A stretch of 64,000 bases of DNA from Pelagophyceae sp. CCMP2097 (lineage: Eukaryota > Sar > Pelagophyceae): positions 81,245 to 145,244 of the forward strand of contig MU657278.1 of assembly GCA_026770575.1 (NCBI GenBank), given 5' to 3'. The position numbers and the translations under genes were made by a program. Within the stretch, counting starts at the first letter, position 1. Every line of letters begins with the position of its first letter. Under the pieces are notes generated by a model that did not search any database, was not told the origin of the DNA, and was given only the letters and a program-made list of their open reading frames with translations. Of the stretch, positions 31,984-41,245 are shown in pieces.

Positions 31984-32520
31984 TCAACGCCGGTCGAAGA
32001 AAGCCGTCTGCATGAGCCGCTCCCGCACCCTGCGCCGGAGAACGTGTTCGACGATGGACTCGCAATTCTCGATGATCAAGTCTCGTGGAAGTAAAGTATA
32101 CATGGACTTGACATCGCGTGTCATCAAGCGAAGCGAAGTGAAGTCAATGACACCTTGCGCCAGCAGCCGGCTGAGCAGGTCCAAATGCTGCCCGAACTCC
32201 TCGCAGCCGAGCAAGATCGGAGACCGGTCGACGACGACCCCGCCAGACGACAGCAGGGCGTCGTGCCACATGCGGTCCGTCACCGACATCACCGTGTTCA
32301 GAGCAGCGCCGAGGCATCTCGACAGCGGCGTGATGGCGAGCTTGGCACCTCAGCAGATCGGTCGGAACGCTAAGGGCTGCTTGAGGAACTTAACCTTAAA
32401 GTACAACGTCGCAATCCCGTCGTTTGGTAGGTCCCCAGCCGCCGTAGGCCCCACAGAAACGCATGCCGCATCAACAAACGTAGCAATATCCTCAGCGACC
32501 GCGAGAGCAGAAGAGCCCGC
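31984..32520 (-). pseudogene. Penelope-like reverse transcriptase fragment, decayed
   Basis: One continuous minus frame reads LYFKVKFLKQPLAFRPIC, an in-frame TGA, then GAKLAITPLSRCLGAAL and later RDVKSMYTLLPRDLIIE. The order KxxK...RPI...LS..L...DV.S.YT..P matches RT fingers and palm of Penelope-like elements. The in-frame stop, the short length and the absence of later catalytic motifs mark a dead fragment. 32521-32814 keeps this frame open but is not recognisable as RT. Confidence 0.5.
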
Positions 32521-32820
32521 CACCCGAACAAAGGTCGCGCGCGAGTGTTCCAAAAACGCCCAAGCCAAACGACAGTGAGCGTACTTGCAAACGAAGCAGA
32601 GGACGAGCAGGGCGTGGACGTGTAGAGGGGGAACGAGAAGGAGCCAAAGAAACATCTTTGGGGTGTTCTGCGAACCAGTTAACTCAAACAGAAAACAGAA
32701 AACAGAAAACAGAAACCCTGGAGCAAATAATCCAAACAGGGTGGATTGTAAGCAAGCAAACAGCAACATGCTAAAACAAAGGAATTGAATCAAATCCAAA
32801 ACAAAACCCGACAACCAGCA

Positions 32821-33050
32821 CTTGGCCAGATTTTGGACCCTGGGTCATTAAGCCCAATCGAAACGTTTGATGCACCACGCCCTAGGACAGACCGAGCCGT
32901 AGCCAACGCGCGTTCAAAAATCCCGTAGCCGGTCTGCGGACCCGTGGCCGCTCCGCGGAGCGTCAATTATTTTGGTATCGGAAACTAATTTGGGTAAATA
33001 TTGAGCTCCTGTAACCCGTAAATCCCAGGTAAATGCGAAAATGCAGGGAC
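32821..33050. other. No feature recognised
   Basis: Short AT-mixed sequence, no ORF of interest. Confidence 0.3.
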
Positions 33051-33580
33051 TTTATTTCAACCTTTTTGGTCCCGGGAAGGCCTTTGTCCAGCAGCGAGTA
33101 CAAAGTGGCGTCTCCCAGCGCCGGTATCGCGCTGCCTAGGAATATTATGGCATCAAATGGCGAGCTCGGCGAGACCAACATGTGGGCCCAAGAAATTCCC
33201 AGAGAGCCGCCTGCGCGGAGAGAACGACCCTCGAGCTGAGGAACGCGGGGCTTACCGTTTCAAGCCAAAGCGGCGCCGGTGTTGCGCTTCCTAGGAATAT
33301 GATGGTACAGAATGACGGGCCCGGCGAGCCCAACATGTGGGCCCAAGAAGTCTCGATGGGACCCCCTGCGCGGAGAGAACGACCCTCAAACGTGACGAAC
33401 GGGGGCTTACCGTTTCAAAGCCGCAACGGCGCCGGTATTGCGCTGCCTAGGAATATGATGGTACAAATTGACGGGCTCGGCGAGACCAACAAGCGGGCCC
33501 AAGAAGTTCCAAGAGAGCTGCCTGGGCGAAGAGAACGACCCTCAAACGTGACCTGTGGTTCAACCTCCGGGTGCCGTTCC
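33050..33580. repeat. 155-156-bp tandem repeat, about three copies
   Basis: The marker GCTGCCTAGGAATAT recurs at 33131, 33286 (GCTTCCTAGGAATAT) and 33442, so the unit is 155-156 bp. The 156-bp spacing equals 52 codons, and a plus frame across the last two units repeats IALPRNMMVQ and RRERPSNVT. Because the first interval is 155 bp, frame is not kept throughout. I read it as a minisatellite rather than a gene. Confidence 0.75.
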
Positions 33581-34914
33581 AAAACAGCGACGCCGGCGTT
33601 TGGTCGACTTTCGCCGGACAGGATCAGACACCAAGAGCGCGCGCTTGCGGCTGGTGCCCCTTTTAGCGCCAGGCGCGTCCTGTGCCAGCGCGGCACGGCT
33701 TTGCAATGAGCCCAGTTGTTACTGTCTTTTTGGAAATTCTCGAATCGATTGCTTAGGAAAAATAAGGTTATGGGCCTCCCAAAACCTGGCCTTATACAAT
33801 TGATGAGAGTAAATGGCAATTTAAGAACCGGCTAAGCGAAAAAAACTCAGAGGCCCGGCGGCGCCGTTGTTTGCGGTTTTGACGCTGCCAGCGGACGCGC
33901 CTGGGTCCCCTCCACCCACCCCCAAATCGTGGCGTCCGCGGGGGACCTTTGTGAGAAATTCAGCATAGGCAGAGTCCGGACCGACCATCGGTTCTTTAAA
34001 AACACTTGGTCAGATAAAGAAAGCGGTTTTTAAAGAATGTTGGCAAGTGCAACGACCCAGGGCCTTTCGCCATTGCGCACCACTGCCCCCCCCTCCGAGC
34101 GTGTTTGGGGGCCTTATAGGGCGGGTCTGGGGCAGGGCTTGGCCCTGCCAAAGCAGCTGCGTCTCCGGCGCCCGACTTGGGGCTGCAGAGGACGCGGAAT
34201 CTCATAGGCTTGCGAAAACAAGCTAAAACGGGAACTAAATAAATCTTATCCTTAGAGTGATATTGAAACTTTGTTTCCTGACGTCGGAGAAGGGGCAAAC
34301 CGACGGATTCGAGGCGAGAGGGACCCCCCCGTCTCGAATCCGCCGATTTGCCCCTTTTCAGAAGAGGAAAACAAAAAGCTAAAATGTACGTCGTTTTCAA
34401 TATAGCACCTTTCGACGTCACCGCAGGCGGCGGGGAGGGGGCACCGGCTGGGGATTCTTATGCATTATTCACACAGTTTTCGGCTGCGGATCCGCCTGGC
34501 TAGTCAGTTTCTTCGTGGGCGCCACCTCTGAAGTGATGCCTACCTCAAAATGGCCTAGACGCGGCCGAATGAAAAAAATAAGCTCGCCACGCGATTCTAC
34601 GCCCAAAACTACCCAAGAGGTGCATCAACCTCCCAGCGAATTCAGGAGCGCAACACCGCGGCCCGGGCAGCCAACATTCTAAAAAACGCTCTCTTAAGAA
34701 CCGGGCCCCTGGAGCCGGATAATATCCCAACAAGGGATTTAATGGATTTTAATTGGGTCTTATAAATGCCTTATTGAGATATCGAGCGTCGTTTGTCGAT
34801 TTTTTCGTCGGTTCTAACATTGACTAGGTTCTTAAATTGACCTCAACACTATTAGTCCTAAGGATTTCAAAGTTCAAAAACGCCGAATTTTAGAATTTTT
34901 CTTCTTCTGATCTT
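33581..34914. other. No gene; one long hairpin
   Basis: Only short ORFs without domains occur. 34290-34313 and 34333-34357 form an inverted repeat of about 24 bp (AAGGGGCAAACCGACGGATT against its near complement) around a C-run loop. Confidence 0.45.
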
Positions 34915-35115
34915 TTCGGCTCTAGGAAGCTCCTCCCTCAATTGGATTCTGCTCCATATTGGATTCGGAATGGCCAATGAGCGGGCTTGAAAATGCAATT
35001 TGTTCAGAAAAGCATTTTTACACCAATCCAAGAGCTTCAAAAGTGTGAAAAAATTCAGAAGAAGGTTGGAATCCAATAGGGGATCCTGAATCCAATAGGG
35101 GGAATGACTTCCTAA
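34915..35115. repeat. AATAGGG dispersed repeat, copy 2
   Basis: It matches 3600-3770 plus 4080-4112: it shares GGATTCGGAAT, TTGTTCAGAAAA and the tail CTGAATCCAATAGGG...GACTTCCTA. This copy lacks the insertion seen in copy 1. Confidence 0.55.
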
Positions 35116-35427
35116 GTGAGCGTCTCGAGATCTAAAACGGTGACAACAACGTCGATTGAGGCCGAGATTGGAGCGGTGACAAGGCCTCGAGGTGATCTAC
35201 AATGGCCAACTCAACGACATGCCAGCGCGAGCCGGCAGAGCGGCGAGCGAAAAAGCGGCGAGCGAAAAAGCGAATATTTTTATAGACCATCAATCTAGAC
35301 CATCTATCTACAAAATAAGGTCTTTCTATAAATTGGAAAACTTACGACAGCAACACTTGACATCCAACCACTTATTGATACACCATAGGCTCCCTGCGGG
35401 AGCCTGAATGGAGTGCATCCTTTAAAA
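35116..35427. other. Downstream flank of RSH-TPR gene 1
   Basis: It contains two copies of GGCGAGCGAAAAAGC. No gene is seen. Confidence 0.35.
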
Positions 35428-37494
35428 TTAGTAGGGATACTTCGCGCCTTGCCGCATTTGGTCGAGCTGGCTGCGGTACATCCATACCTTGTTGTCTCCC
35501 AGCCGCACCTTGATCGCCAGCAACCGTTCTTGCAAGGGCAGCGCCGCGTCGAGGCGGCCAAGGCGCCACAGCAGCAGCGCGAGGTTGTTCAGCGACACCG
35601 CGACGTCCGGGTGGTCCCGCCCGAGCTGCTTCTCCTTGATTACAAGGCCGCGGCGGTAGAGCGGCTCGGCGGAGTCGAGCTTGCCCTGCGCCTTCAGCAG
35701 CAACGCGAGGTTGTGCAGCAACGGCGCGACGTCCGGGTGCTCCGGCCCGAGCTGCTTCTCGCGGATCTCGAGGGCACGGAGGTAGAGCAGCTCGGCGGCG
35801 TCGAGCTTGCCCTGCGTCTTCAACAGCAATGCGAGGTTGCCCAGCGAAATCGCGACTTCCGGATGGTCCGGCCCGAGCTGCTTCTCCTCGAATGCGAGGG
35901 CGCGGCGGTACAGCGGCTCGGCGGCGTCGAGCTTGCCCTGCGCCTCCAGCAGCACCGCGAGGTTGAACAGCGACGTCGCGACGTCCGGGTGATCCGGCCC
36001 GAGCTGCTTCTCATCGATCTCGAGGGCGCGGCGAAAGAGCGGTTCGGCGGCGTCGAGCTTGCCTTGCGCCTTCAGCAGCAACGCAAGGTTGCCCAGCGAC
36101 CCCGCGACGTCCGGGTGGTCCAGCCCGAGCTGTTTCTCCTGGATCTTGAGGGCGCGGCGGTGGAGCGGCTCGGCGGCGTCGAGCTTGCCCTGCGCCTGGA
36201 GCAGCCCCGCGAGGTTATTCAGCGCCGCGGCCACGAGCGGGTGGTCTGGCTCGAACTGCTTCTCGTAGATCTCGAGGGCGCAGAGGTAGAGCGGCTCCGC
36301 GACGTCGAGCTTGCCCTGCGCATCCAGCAGCAGCGCGAGGTTGTTCAGCGAAGTCGCGAAGAACAGGTGGTCCGACCCGAGCTCTTTCTCGCGGATCTCG
36401 AGGGCGCGGCGAAACAGCGGCTCGGCGGCGTCGAGCTTGCCCTGCGCCTGCAGCAGCTCCGCGAGGTTGTTCAGGGCATGAGAGTACTCCACCGAGTCCT
36501 CGCCGTGCGCGGCCAGCGCCATGTCGCGTCGGCACTTTCGGACGAGGGTTAGGAGGTCGTACGAGGCGAGCTTCCACAGAATGTCGTCCCAAGCTTCGAG
36601 CTCGGACTCGACCGGCGACAGTAAGGCGATCTCGACTGCGTCGGCGAGGCCCGCCGTCCCGTCGGTGTCGGCGAGGCCCGCCGTCCCGTCGCCGGCGATG
36701 GACTCGAGGACCTTCATGCGCTCGGCGACGACGATGAGGTTACCGGAGAAGTAAGTCCTAAAGTACTCGTAATAGACGTGCGACTTCGCCTTGAACTCGA
36801 GGATCTGGACGAGGTGGATCTGGAGCTCGACGACCATGAACGTGCCGTCCGGCAGCCGGAGCCGCAAGTTGATGAGGACATCGCGGTACCCGTTGAAGGT
36901 TGGGTGCCGGAAGCGGTTCTTGATGCGGACGACAAAGACCTCGCCGGCCTCGACTGAGTAGCCCTCGAGGACGCGCTTGAGCACGGCGACGAGGGAGGCC
37001 TCGTCGCCGCAGACGATGGAGCCGCGCACGACGTCAACGAGGCGGGCTGCATCGCCACCGTACTCGTGCTTCGCCTTCTCCGTCGCGCGCTCCCGGCCCT
37101 TCAGGGGGGGCGCCGAGTAGGCGTGGTGGACCTTGTCTTCGCGGCCGTCGTCGCGCGCCTCGCGGAGCATCTCCTTGTCCGGGTCGAGGCCAGCGGCGAT
37201 GACGACGCGCTTGCAGAAGTCGTCGAGCATCTCCTTGGCGGCGGGCGAGCGGAGGTAGAGCGCGGCGAGCTGCGCGTCGACGCCGGCAGCGGTGCCGCCG
37301 AGGTCTTGGAGGAGGATCGCGCCGTCGCCCACGTCGACAAAGGCCGCCGCGCCATTCGTCGGCATGAAGCCGGGCGCTGCCTTGTTGAGCTTGTCGCGCG
37401 TGTAGAGGAATCCCTTGAGGTTGCTGTAGAACGCCTCCGCCTCGGGGCTCGCCGCGGCGACGCGCAGGCCCCGCGCCGCCGCCGACCCGCTCAT
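35428..37494 (-). CDS. RelA/SpoT-like domain fused to eight TPRs (gene 1)
   Basis: An intronless 688-aa frame. I chose the second ATG (37494, MSGSAAARGL) because the paralogue at 60728 starts with the same residues; an ATG at 37551 adds 19 residues. The N-terminal third carries DVVRGSI, KNRF, FNGYRDVLINLRL, a VELQIHL strand and a following YEYFR. In order and spacing these resemble the RelA/SpoT nucleotidyltransferase motifs (D-x2-R, GYRSLH, E-x-QIRT), so a (p)ppGpp-synthetase-like fold is plausible but unproven. The C-terminal half has eight 42-residue kinesin-light-chain-type TPRs (consensus GKLDAAEPLYRRALEI, EKQLGPDHPDVA). These usually bind peptides or partner proteins. The frame ends QGAKYPY. 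No signal peptide or TM segment is seen. Cytosolic location is inferred. Confidence 0.7.
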   Translation of the reverse strand: MSGSAAARGLRVAAASPEAEAFYSNLKGFLYTRDKLNKAAPGFMPTNGAAAFVDVGDGAILLQDLGGTAAGVDAQLAALYLRSPAAKEMLDDFCKRVVIAAGLDPDKEMLREARDDGREDKVHHAYSAPPLKGRERATEKAKHEYGGDAARLVDVVRGSIVCGDEASLVAVLKRVLEGYSVEAGEVFVVRIKNRFRHPTFNGYRDVLINLRLRLPDGTFMVVELQIHLVQILEFKAKSHVYYEYFRTYFSGNLIVVAERMKVLESIAGDGTAGLADTDGTAGLADAVEIALLSPVESELEAWDDILWKLASYDLLTLVRKCRRDMALAAHGEDSVEYSHALNNLAELLQAQGKLDAAEPLFRRALEIREKELGSDHLFFATSLNNLALLLDAQGKLDVAEPLYLCALEIYEKQFEPDHPLVAAALNNLAGLLQAQGKLDAAEPLHRRALKIQEKQLGLDHPDVAGSLGNLALLLKAQGKLDAAEPLFRRALEIDEKQLGPDHPDVATSLFNLAVLLEAQGKLDAAEPLYRRALAFEEKQLGPDHPEVAISLGNLALLLKTQGKLDAAELLYLRALEIREKQLGPEHPDVAPLLHNLALLLKAQGKLDSAEPLYRRGLVIKEKQLGRDHPDVAVSLNNLALLLWRLGRLDAALPLQERLLAIKVRLGDNKVWMYRSQLDQMRQGAKYPY

Positions 37495-37618
37495 GTCGGC
37501 GCCCTCCCCGAAACTGTCGGAACACGCAAACGATTTTCGTGGTGACATCACTACAATTGTAGTCTGACGTCACTTGTTTGCAAGTTTTTGGGGCAATTGC
37601 GTGGGACTTAATAATATG

Positions 37619-37677
37619 GATTGCTTGCTTAAGATCCACCCTGGGTGGGGCTGTCCCATTAGGGTATAACCGGCTAA
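37619..37677. repeat. Inverted partner of 41189-41239
   Basis: TTGCTTGCTTAAGATCCACC followed by CTGGGTGGGGCTG lies 125 bp upstream of RSH-TPR gene 1. Its reverse complement lies just downstream of the RSH-TPR pseudogene. Confidence 0.75.
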
Positions 37678-38188
37678 TCGGTTCCAAAGTCAGGATTCGA
37701 TTAATTTGGCATACACGGACCCCGAGTGGAGTGGGCCCCCCTCTATGAGTGGGCAATTACAGTGTTATGGATTATGGGGCACAGTAATTACTGGGTAATT
37801 GCATTTCACCGCGAATTTCAGAGTGATTGGAAGCTCATATTTTCAAAAGCGCTGATTCGGGTTGCGATGGGTCTTGGTACGTAGGGGGGCTCTGCCGGGG
37901 CTGAGAACCTGGCTTGCAAGCTCGAAGACGAGGCGTTTTAGCGGCTTCCAAGATACGAATTTTGGCGACATCCTGTGAGCCTGATATTGTAGCGGGAAAT
38001 ATGTTTTTCACTCTTGAGGGGTAGGATTAAAAGGTTTAATGGGTTTGTATGAAGAAACATAGGAGCTAGCAGGGTGCCTACGGCCTCCTAGCTCCATCCC
38101 CCTGTAACCTGCAGCGGCTATGACGTGTGAATCTACCATTTAAAACTCGCCTAAATCGTTTAGCGACGAACTGCTGTGGCCTTTTTAG
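37678..38188. other. No feature recognised
   Basis: AT-richer spacer; no ORF or repeat family is identified. Confidence 0.35.
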
Positions 38189-38298
38189 GTGTCTTCCTCA
38201 CGCAGACGCCCGGGAGCTGCGGCAACGACGGGCTGCTCGAAGCCGGCGGACGCCCACACGACGAGCCAGAGGAAGACGTCGCCGACCTTGCCTTGTAG
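38189..38298 (+). CDS. Possible C-terminal exon
   Basis: After the acceptor CCTTTTTAG the frame reads VFLTQTPGSCGNDGLLEAGG, is acidic near its end (DEPEEDVADLAL) and stops at TAG 38296-38298. Codon third positions are nearly all C/G. The upstream exons were not found, and the function is unknown. Confidence 0.4.
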
Positions 38299-38880
38299 TG
38301 GAGACTCTCTGACACACGTCGCCTAAAAACGCATTTCCTTGCTTTGGTCAAGGTTCAACGACACAGGTGGATGACTTTCTCGGCAAATATCGGTCGATAC
38401 TATCGACGGAAGTCCCGGCAAATGCCGACTGAGAATCGGCGATATTCGACTTTTTTGCAACGTAAATATCTCAATAAAGGCAAATTAAGGATTTTATCAA
38501 ATCATTATTGAGAAAATTGTAAAATAAACATAAATAAGATTTGATTAAATCTTAAAGTTGCCTTTATTGGGATATTAAAGTTGAGAAGCATGGTATTTTT
38601 AATAATTCATCGGCAAATATCGACGAAAATCACGGCAAATACCGACGATTATCATTTCGGCAAAAAACCCGGCAAATATCGATCGACTCTATGCATGGGT
38701 GTCGTTGAACCTTGGCTTTGGTACGCTCTTTGCGCGCTTCTTCTCCCCGACGACGGCGCCGTCACACAGGATACGTACAACACGACGCAAACAAAATTCC
38801 CAGCATGTTTTTAAGGTCCTTATTCATTATTTGGCTGGGTTTTAAATGGTATTATACGGTAAAAACGGTATAATACTATT
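38299..38880. repeat. Foldback 38467-38578 and CGGCAAATATCG words
   Basis: The left arm from about 38467 (TCTCAATAAAGGCAAATTAA) and the right arm ending about 38578 (AGTTGCCTTTATTGGGATAT) are imperfect reverse complements, a 112-bp MITE-like foldback. Around it the word CGGCAAATATCG (with variants) occurs at least five times between 38380 and 38690. No gene is seen. Confidence 0.55.
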
Positions 38881-38889
38881 TGGGTTTTA

Positions 38890-39090
38890 AACATCCTGCT
38901 GCGATATAGCCTGATGCCCGACCAAGCGCACCGTTTACCGCCCAGCCGACGAACACCTGGCCGCGATACGGCGCCTGGAGCAGGTGCGCCACGTAGGCCG
39001 GCACCTCGTGCTCACGGTACTTCGCGTTCATCCACTTTACCAGGTGGCCCCTCGGCAAGGCCGTGTCTGCCAATCGCGCTTCCCTTGGGC
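38890..39090 (-). CDS. Possible exon, unknown (transposon-flanked)
   Basis: The minus frame reads HLVKWMNAKYREHEVPAY and VAHLLQAPYRGQVFVGWAV with strong C/G third positions. No ATG start is credible. The block sits between foldback and LTR-like sequence, so it may be a fragment of a mobile-element protein. No domain is assigned. Confidence 0.35.
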
Positions 39091-39154
39091 CCGCCAAGAA
39101 GCGAGGTTAATTCCGGGGTAATTTACAGGCCCTCGGTAAAGCGGATCTGCTCCC

Positions 39155-39258
39155 CTGGGCATAAGTCAGTGACAGACGGTGTCTTATTTTCATGTCAACA
39201 GCCGCTCCTTGATTGCAGTCTCGGCTGCCTCTTGGATCAAGTGGTTATCTCACCCCCT
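39155..39258 (-). repeat. SINE-like repeat, truncated copy 3
   Basis: The reverse complement shares AACCACTTGATCCAAGAGGC and GGAGCGGCTGTTGACATGAA (one change) with 30460-30545. Confidence 0.7.
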
Positions 39259-39358
39259 GTAATTACCGTAATTTACAGTTGACCCACTTTTCGAGCGCAG
39301 CGAGCCGAAATCGCTAAAATGACAAAGCGCCGCTCGTGTAAAAGGCCTTACCGGACAT

Positions 39359-40350
39359 AGCGGAGATCGGCGATCCGACCGTCGCCGAACCCGGACACTG
39401 TTTATATATGAAGCGACACACGCGATCGGCCAAAAGGAGATTGGCTATGCTTTGTGGCGCGGCGCTCGTGTCGGTGTCGGTGCGCCAGGTTCCGATCGCG
39501 CTGTCAACCGCCGAGGCGGAGGTTTATGCGTTAATGCTGTGCGTGCGCGCCGTCCTCTGCACGCGGCGCCTCCTTTCGTTTTCGCTCGGCATTTCGCTTC
39601 CACCGACGGCCATTTTCGAGGACAACGAGGCGGTCATTATGCAACTTCGCCCCCGCGACCTCACGGCGCGCACGCGCCATTTGCGACTCAACTTTGGCTT
39701 TGTGCTGAAGTCGCTCGACGACGGCGACATTGACATAGTATACAAGAAATCCGCGGACATGATCGCCGATTACACGACCAAGATGGACGTCGTATCGTTC
39801 CAGCGCTTCGACGACTTTGCCACGGTCAATGTCTAGGACGCAAACGGCGCTCTTCTTCATCCAACTTCGCTGCGATATCTTCGCTGCGTTGCGGGGGAGC
39901 GCAGTGGGTTTCCTATCAGCTCATCCGACTGGCGGTTTCCTATCGACCCGAACTCCGAACTCCGAAACCTGAAACATGAACTTGAATACCAAATATCCCG
40001 AAACTCCACAGAAGCAGAATACAGAATACTAAACTACTCTCCTTCTCCTTTCAACTTCTATGGTTATGGGCAATCAGTATCGCGCTTGCGTGAGAGCTGA
40101 GTCTCGGGTTCGAATCCCGGAGACGGCACACGCTGGGGGAGTGCATATGTTCAAGGGGAGGGACGCGAGTACGGGGAGCCATGTGCGAGGCACAACTCAC
40201 GTACTGCGCAGGGGCGTTGGTGTCCTGTCCACTCCGCCTCACGAGCAAGTCCCTCCGGCGGCGTGCGGGGGAGCACAGCGGAGAATCGGCGATCCGACTG
40301 TCGCCGAACCCGGACACTGTTTATATATGAAGCGACACACGCGATCGGCC
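39359..40350 (+). mobile_element. Second copia remnant between direct repeats
   Basis: A 73-bp direct repeat (ACCCGGACACTGTTTATATA then TGAAGCGACACACGCGATCG) occurs at 39359-39431 and 40277-40350. It looks like LTR ends with a TATA-like box. Between them a frame at 39408-39836 encodes the copia RNase H C-terminus: VPIALSTAEAEVYALM, FEDNEAVIMQL and HLRLNFGFVL. RT, integrase and gag are missing, so the element is dead. It is distinct in sequence from the remnant at 16069. Confidence 0.6.
40066..40135 (+). repeat. tRNA-like motif
   Basis: GTCTCGGGTTCGAATCCCGG is a T-arm/B-box-like hairpin. Upstream TGAGAGCTGAG could be an anticodon-arm remnant, but the acceptor stem does not pair. Probably tRNA-derived. 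Confidence 0.4.
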
Positions 40351-41180
40351 ATGGGAGACCGGCAATCTCCTTTTGGTGATCGTACGTGTTGCTACGTATT
40401 ATCTATGCCGGATACATATCCGATTGCCGGATTTATATCCGCTTTTCCTCTCAAACTACGACCTGGGAGGCACCACCCCGCCGCGCACCGACGTCCCCTG
40501 GGGTCAGGAGTGTCGCGACGGACGCGCCACGGCGCCTGTACCCCGGAACCGCGAGCCTCCTTTCCCCTGGAGGCGCGCGGGCTGTTTTAAGTGTGTCCGA
40601 AAATGGTCTCGCCTGAAGCGCTCCAACTTCCCGATGCGGCCGAACTGCCCCAATATGAAGCTGGCCCATGCTCGGGAGGTACCCTGCGTGCGCGCGCAGC
40701 CGCCGGACCTCGCCTAGCGGCTCGGGGAAGGCCGTCAGGTCTTGGCTCGGTAGCCCCACTTTAGGCACTTTTGCGCGTTTGTTTGGGCGAAAAATGGCTC
40801 GCTGTGCTCGATAATCGCGCCTCGGGAGGTTCATATCAAATCCGAAGAATTGCATGCATGTTCTTAAGTCAAATTTAATTGCCAAAATTTAAAACGACAT
40901 TCCGTTAAACTTTGGACGCGAGTATCTCAGCGCGGACCCCGCCCGCGGAGCTAAAGTTCACGGATCGTGAAAGCTCGCGACGAGACGCGTCGACTCCATC
41001 AAACAGTTTGCCTCAATTTGAGAATCGTGATTTTGAGAAGCGGTTCTATAATTAATTACAGCGCAATTGAAATACTGTAATTACTCGCTCAAGGAGGTCG
41101 CGCGGCATCATTGTCGCGAGAACGGCCTCCGCAGGCAAGTCATCCGGGCATTTTTGCTCGGGTGCCTGACTTTGTCACCG
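40351..41180. other. No gene recognised
   Basis: Only short ORFs are present. Nothing matches the families seen elsewhere in the window. Confidence 0.35.
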
Positions 41181-41188
41181 CTTAGACG

Positions 41189-41239
41189 GGCATACCCTCT
41201 TGGGGCAGCCCCACCCAGGGTGGATCTTAAGCAAGCAAT
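41189..41239. repeat. Inverted partner of 37619-37677
   Basis: CAGCCCCACCCAGGGTGGAT followed by CTTAAGCAAGCAAT lies seven bases before the last codon of the RSH-TPR pseudogene. Confidence 0.75.
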
Positions 41240-41245
41240 TACTTT

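Noticed and set aside
33182..33709. 175-codon repeat protein
   Set aside because: The unit spacing of 155 then 156 bp breaks the frame between copies, and the opposite strand is equally open.
35413..36552. 379-codon plus frame (repeats of RLGGVELALRLQQ)
   Set aside because: It is the antisense shadow of the TPR repeats of RSH-TPR gene 1. The analogous frames at 41273-41980 and 62390-62878 were rejected likewise.
35428..37494. Bacterial contamination as the source of RSH-TPR genes
   Set aside because: The genes are intronless, but their paralogues lie between SINE-like repeats, foldbacks and spliced genes, and one sits 165 bp from the spliced GNAT gene. An ancient transfer remains possible.
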